Source: an uncultured Lachnospiraceae bacterium
GTDB taxonomy: Bacteria > Bacillota > Clostridia > Lachnospirales > Lachnospiraceae
Assembly: GCA_910583835.1 (NCBI GenBank)
Contig: CAJTYM010000078.1
Span: forward strand, 1-7,840
Direction: 5' to 3'
DNA: 7,840 nt
The notes beneath the pieces were generated by a model. That model was not told the origin of the DNA and searched no databases. It worked only from the letters and a program-made list of their open reading frames with translations. Positions 4,830-7,840 of the stretch are shown in pieces. A program made the position numbers and the translations under genes. Numbering within the stretch: position 1 is the stretch's first letter; every line of letters begins with the position of its first letter.

Positions 4830-4993
4830 GAAAGACGGCGATGGTACTGCTGACCATATTAAAATGGATATTGCAGGCGGTGCTGATGCTGCTGAAACTG
4901 GTACTTGGAATAGCAAAACTGTTCCTGTTGCTGCTTGCACTGGTTGCAAGGGTTGTACTGACGATGGTTGGTGTTATGGCAGGCAGACGGTAA
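4811..4993 (+). CDS. 60-aa hydrophobic membrane protein, copy 2
   Basis: Paralogue of the 3280-3462 gene, the same length and 48/60 identical, with the core TILKWILQAVL, GIAKLFLLLLALV and C-terminal GRR conserved. ATG 4811 is chosen because it aligns with the start of copy 1; GGGGGA at 4798-4803 is a moderate ribosome site. ATG 4796 or 4805 would add five or two residues. All eight basic positions of copy 1 are kept. The preceding parR copy is broken while this gene has no disruption, so it appears to be under selection. The two could form a hetero-oligomer or be alternative versions of one function. Function is unknown. Confidence 0.65.
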   Translation: MVGMVLRKTAMVLLTILKWILQAVLMLLKLVLGIAKLFLLLLALVARVVLTMVGVMAGRR

Positions 4994-5058
4994 GGGAACA
5001 GCCCCTGCCGCTGTATGGCATACGGAGCGGAAAGACAGTTCCAAATGTAAAATGTTTA

Positions 5059-5120
5059 GTTTCCCTTTATCTGTATATCCGGTTTTGATATATGTGTTCC
5101 GCTTAGATATAAAGGGAAAC
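5059..5120. repeat. 12-bp perfect inverted repeat around the adhesin promoter candidate
   Basis: GTTTCCCTTTAT at 5059-5070 and ATAAAGGGAAAC at 5109-5120 are exact reverse complements separated by 38 bases. The right arm overlaps the proposed -10 box and start region, and the -35 box lies between the arms. This is a good layout for a regulator that loops or blocks the promoter, or, more speculatively, for a small invertible switch. Confidence 0.65.
5085..5113 (+). promoter_or_regulatory. Candidate sigma-A promoter for the adhesin gene
   Basis: TTGATA at 5085-5090 (5/6 to TTGACA) and TATAAA at 5108-5113 (5/6 to TATAAT) are separated by exactly 17 bases, the optimal spacing. Transcription would start near 5120 and give a leader of about 100 bases that contains the hairpin-plus-U-tract at 5161-5197. 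The start site is predicted, not measured. Confidence 0.5.
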
Positions 5121-5160
5121 AGACAAAGATAGAAATTCAAACAGAATAACAGTAAACGGA

Positions 5161-5197
5161 AAATAACAAGCCATTTTATATGACTTGTTATTTTTTT
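5161..5197 (+). terminator. Intrinsic terminator, 25 bases upstream of the adhesin start codon
   Basis: AAATAACAAG (5161-5170) pairs perfectly with CTTGTTATTT (5184-5193) around a 13-base loop, followed directly by more T residues to 5197. The stem is AT-rich, so strength is moderate. It would end the upstream operon. Because the promoter candidate lies before it, it could also attenuate the adhesin transcript. The A-rich bases before the 5' arm may make it work in both directions. Confidence 0.7.
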
Positions 5198-5222
5198 GCC
5201 CTATTTTAAGGAGGAAATCTGA

Positions 5223-7840
5223 ATGAAACAGAAAATGAAAAGATTTATGGCAGGATTTTTAGCCCTGCTCACGGTCTTTACAACGCTGTTCAGCAATGGA
5301 ACAACTGCATTTGCAGCAAGTTCCAGTGCAAACATCGCTTTCTGGTACGCATCAACAAGGGCGTCCGGCGAGGTAAGCGAGTTAAAGGCAGGCTATGACC
5401 ACGGAAAAATCCTGTATGCCATACTGGACGGCAATGCCGCCTACTGCATGAATTTTGGTCTGGCGGCAGACGGCGGGCAGCTCATGAACAGCTACCCTAA
5501 TTCAAGCACTTCCATGACGGCACAGCAGGAAAAACTTTTAAGCTACTGCCTGTATTTTGGATTTAACAGCAACAGTGCAACGCCGCCGTCAAATGACCAG
5601 TGTGATGAGTTCATAGCGACACAGGCAATGGTGTGGGTGATTGTTGGGAACCTGTTCGGCACAGGCAGCGGCGATTCCGCAGCAAGGAAGCTGTGCGATA
5701 CGGCACCAAACCCGTCAGCGTCCTATGACTATTATACAAGGCTGAAAAACAACATCAATAAGTCTTATAATGCGATAAGACCGAGTTTTGCAAGCAGGAC
5801 ACAGAGCGGCGCTGAAACCTATGAGCTGAAATGGAATGAGGGGAACCAGCGTTTTGAGAAAACCCTGACTGACAGCAACGGCGTACTTGGCAGTTTTGAT
5901 ATTTCGCTGAGCGGGTACAAAGTGGAAAAGAATGGGAACAAAGTCACCATTTCCAGCAAAGAAGTGAACACGACAGCGGCAATGGCAACCATGAACTCCA
6001 CGGCAGGAGAGGTAGAGACTACTTCAAGCTGTGTGTTCTGGCTTACGGAAAAAGCAAACTATCAGGAGTTTGTTTCGGAAAGACCAAGCGCCGATCCTAT
6101 CCATGCCTATTTTAAGGTAAAGACAGAGAATATCGGATATGGGGAGATCGTAAAAACCGATGAGTCCAGCGGTGTGAAGCTGAAAGGAGCCGTATACGGG
6201 ATTTATTCCGACAGCGGATGCACCAATAAGGTAGACACCATGACCACTGACGGAAACGGTTATGCAAAATCAGGCGCACTTGTGGCGGGAACTTACTATG
6301 TAAAGGAAATTACCGCACCGAAAGGATATGTACTCAGCGGCAAAGTCCACACACTGACCGTAAAAGCAGGACAGACAACCGGGATCAGCGCAACGGACAA
6401 AGAGCAGCTTGGGGCGATTACCATTTATAAAGAGGGGGAAGTCCTGACCGGATGGAATGGCAGCAACTTCACTTATGAGAAAAAGAAACTGCCGGGTGCT
6501 GTTTTCAAAGTGACAGCAGGCGCAGACATTTACAAAGCTGACGGCACAAAGGTCTACAGCAACGGGGATGTGATCGCTGAAAACCTTGTGGCAGGAAGTG
6601 ACGGGCAGGTGGTTCTTACAGACCTTCATCTTGGAACCTATATCGTGACAGAGACAAAGAGCATTGACGGATACACTATCAACACCACACCGCAGACCGT
6701 AAAAATCGAGTATAAGGATCAGACGGTGGAAGTGCAGTATGAGTCAACAACCGTCCTGAATACCCGGCAGAAAGCGGAAGTTTCCGTTACAAAGAAAGAT
6801 TCCGAGACAGCGAACCCTCTGGACGGCGGACAGTACACGCTTTATGCTGGCAGTGACATCAGGAATTATGCAGGACAGGTCATTGTGACAAAGGGGACTG
6901 CATTACAGACCGTTACAACAGGGGAGGACGGCAGCGCCGCTTACACGGTAGACCTTCCGATTGCAAACAGCTATTATATTTCAGAGACACAGGCTCCTTA
7001 CGCATATTACAGGAACAGTTCTGACGTATACAGCTTTACGTTCAATTACCTGCCGGAGACAACCGCAAAAGCATCATTTGCACACACTTTTACAAATGAC
7101 AGGACAACCGCAAAAATCCATATCTACAAGGTGGATAAAGAGACAGGAAAAGCAGTTCCGCAGGGAGACGCAAAACTGGAGGGCGCAGTCTATGGTCTGT
7201 ATGCCCGTGACGATATTGCACACCCGGACGGCGCAACAGGCATTATCTTCCATGCAGGGGACCTTGTTGCGACAATGACAACGGACGAGGGCGGCAATGC
7301 AGAGGTAAAGAACCTCTATCTTGGCAACTACTATGTAAAGGAAATTACACCGTCAGAGGGGTATCTCCTTGATGAAGAAGAACATGATGTTGTATGCGAT
7401 TATGAGGGCGATCTGGTAGCGGAAGTGTCAAGAAGCACAACATCGCCGGAGCAGGTCATCAAGCAGCCGTTCCAGCTTATCAAGGTATCAGACAACGGGG
7501 ATGACACCGAAGCGCCTGTATTGTCCGGCGCAGGCTTTACCGCATACCTGAAATCTTCCTTATCCGTACTGGAAGATGGAAGTTATGATTTTGACAGCGC
7601 AAAACCTGTTGAAATCGGCAGCAAGGGTGAGACTACCCTTTTTACGGATGCAAAGGGGCATATCGTGACACAGCCAATCCCTTATGGGACTTATGTGGTA
7701 GTTGAGACAGTCACACCGCATAACATGCAGCCAGTAAGACCTTTTGAAGTAAGGATTGTGGAGAACCACCCGACAGAGCCGCAGATATGGCGTGTATTCA
7801 TTGACCGTGAATTTACCGCAAAGCTGCGTGTGATCAAGAA
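5223..7840 (+). CDS. Surface adhesin with thioester (TQXA) domain and SpaA/Cna-B isopeptide domains, 3' end outside window
   Basis: The frame is open from ATG 5223 to the window end (872 residues, no stop). AAGGAGG at 5208-5214 lies 8 bases upstream. Residues 1-35 are a signal peptide ending TTAFA|A. A thioester domain follows: AYCMNFG with Cys75 and ATQAMVW with Gln134, the pair expected to form the internal Cys-Gln thioester that binds host or cell-surface amines. Residues about 187-300 are a linking beta domain. Then come SpaA/Cna-B-like repeats with candidate isopeptide Lys/Glu pairs: K311 (EIVKTD) and E362 (KEITAPKGY); K403 and E477 (TETKSIDGY); K524 and E588 (SETQAP); K636 (IYKVDKETG) and E707 (KEITPSEGY); K754 (LIKVSD) and E828 (VETVTP). 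A sixth begins at KLRVIKK. More repeats and an LPxTG-type or membrane anchor should follow downstream. Roles in conjugative cell contact or host attachment are inferred. Confidence 0.88.
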   Translation, partial: MKQKMKRFMAGFLALLTVFTTLFSNGTTAFAASSSANIAFWYASTRASGEVSELKAGYDHGKILYAILDGNAAYCMNFGLAADGGQLMNSYPNSSTSMTAQQEKLLSYCLYFGFNSNSATPPSNDQCDEFIATQAMVWVIVGNLFGTGSGDSAARKLCDTAPNPSASYDYYTRLKNNINKSYNAIRPSFASRTQSGAETYELKWNEGNQRFEKTLTDSNGVLGSFDISLSGYKVEKNGNKVTISSKEVNTTAAMATMNSTAGEVETTSSCVFWLTEKANYQEFVSERPSADPIHAYFKVKTENIGYGEIVKTDESSGVKLKGAVYGIYSDSGCTNKVDTMTTDGNGYAKSGALVAGTYYVKEITAPKGYVLSGKVHTLTVKAGQTTGISATDKEQLGAITIYKEGEVLTGWNGSNFTYEKKKLPGAVFKVTAGADIYKADGTKVYSNGDVIAENLVAGSDGQVVLTDLHLGTYIVTETKSIDGYTINTTPQTVKIEYKDQTVEVQYESTTVLNTRQKAEVSVTKKDSETANPLDGGQYTLYAGSDIRNYAGQVIVTKGTALQTVTTGEDGSAAYTVDLPIANSYYISETQAPYAYYRNSSDVYSFTFNYLPETTAKASFAHTFTNDRTTAKIHIYKVDKETGKAVPQGDAKLEGAVYGLYARDDIAHPDGATGIIFHAGDLVATMTTDEGGNAEVKNLYLGNYYVKEITPSEGYLLDEEEHDVVCDYEGDLVAEVSRSTTSPEQVIKQPFQLIKVSDNGDDTEAPVLSGAGFTAYLKSSLSVLEDGSYDFDSAKPVEIGSKGETTLFTDAKGHIVTQPIPYGTYVVVETVTPHNMQPVRPFEVRIVENHPTEPQIWRVFIDREFTAKLRVIK

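Larger units (their letters stand above)
764..7840. mobile_element. One end and accessory region of a probable integrative conjugative element (continues past the window)
   Basis: The left boundary is placed near 764 because aldo/keto reductase homology stops at about that base, and non-coding DNA with repeats then leads into genes typical of mobile elements: a ParM/ParR-like partition pair, a lipoprotein, tiny membrane proteins and a large Cna-B/SpaA adhesin. All genes from 1070 on run on the plus strand. Related Clostridia ICEs commonly carry partition-like genes and Cna-B surface proteins next to the conjugation genes. No recombinase, relaxase, coupling protein or VirB4-like gene is in this window, so a plasmid integrated by another route or a genomic island remains possible. 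The boundary is approximate; GCCC at 761-764 and GGGC at 776-779 flank an AT-rich 11-base centre that could be the crossover region. Confidence 0.65.

Noticed and set aside
4696..5088. 130-residue plus frame over the second membrane protein copy
   Set aside because: It reads the membrane protein DNA in another frame, has no ribosome site at its start, and has no counterpart in copy 1.
6270..6629. Minus-strand frames inside the adhesin (5819-6001, 6270-6629, 7560-7769) and plus frame 6961-7278
   Set aside because: All lie within the uninterrupted adhesin reading frame with its repeated SpaA/Cna-B motifs and have no independent support.

Overview
The window looks like the junction between a Clostridia-type chromosome (gut Lachnospiraceae/Ruminococcaceae-like) and one end of an integrated mobile element, most likely an integrative conjugative element (ICE) of the broad Tn916/Tn1549 kind. 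This placement rests on strong AGGAGG-type ribosome sites, GTG/ATG starts, the gene families present and the layout. No integrase, relaxase or type IV secretion gene lies in the window, so the ICE label is an inference.

Layout. (1) About 1-763 is host chromosome: the 3' end of a UlaG-like metallo-beta-lactamase-fold hydrolase gene, then the first third of an aldo/keto reductase gene that stops making family sense after its EYFD motif and ends 8 codons later. (2) About 764-1069 is the non-coding end of the element, with two direct-repeat pairs, a long-range inverted repeat and a small hairpin. These are candidate recombinase, centromere or operator sites. (3) 1070-3670 is a tightly packed plus-strand operon: a charged hypothetical protein, a 47-aa membrane protein, a cysteine-rich probable zinc protein, a ParM-type actin-like ATPase, a ParR-like ribbon-helix-helix protein, a 60-aa hydrophobic protein, and two microproteins of 31 and 22 aa with very good ribosome sites. 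(4) 3737-4564 encodes a lipoprotein with a PEETK-repeat stalk. (5) 4585-4993 is a decayed second copy of the parR-to-membrane-protein segment. In it the parR copy is frameshifted but the 60-aa membrane protein is intact and 80% identical to the first. (6) 5000-5222 is a regulatory interval with a promoter candidate, a 12-bp perfect inverted repeat and an intrinsic terminator. (7) 5223 to the window end is the N-terminal 872 residues of a surface adhesin with a signal peptide, a thioester (TQXA) domain and at least five SpaA/Cna-B-like isopeptide domains.

How the parts may work together (inference). The ParM/ParR pair would stabilise a circular, probably replicating form of the element. The lipoprotein and thioester adhesin would sit on the donor cell surface, where they could help cell contact, mating-pair stability or host attachment. 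The small membrane proteins and microproteins are unassigned and, with the regulatory interval before the adhesin, are the least explained content here.
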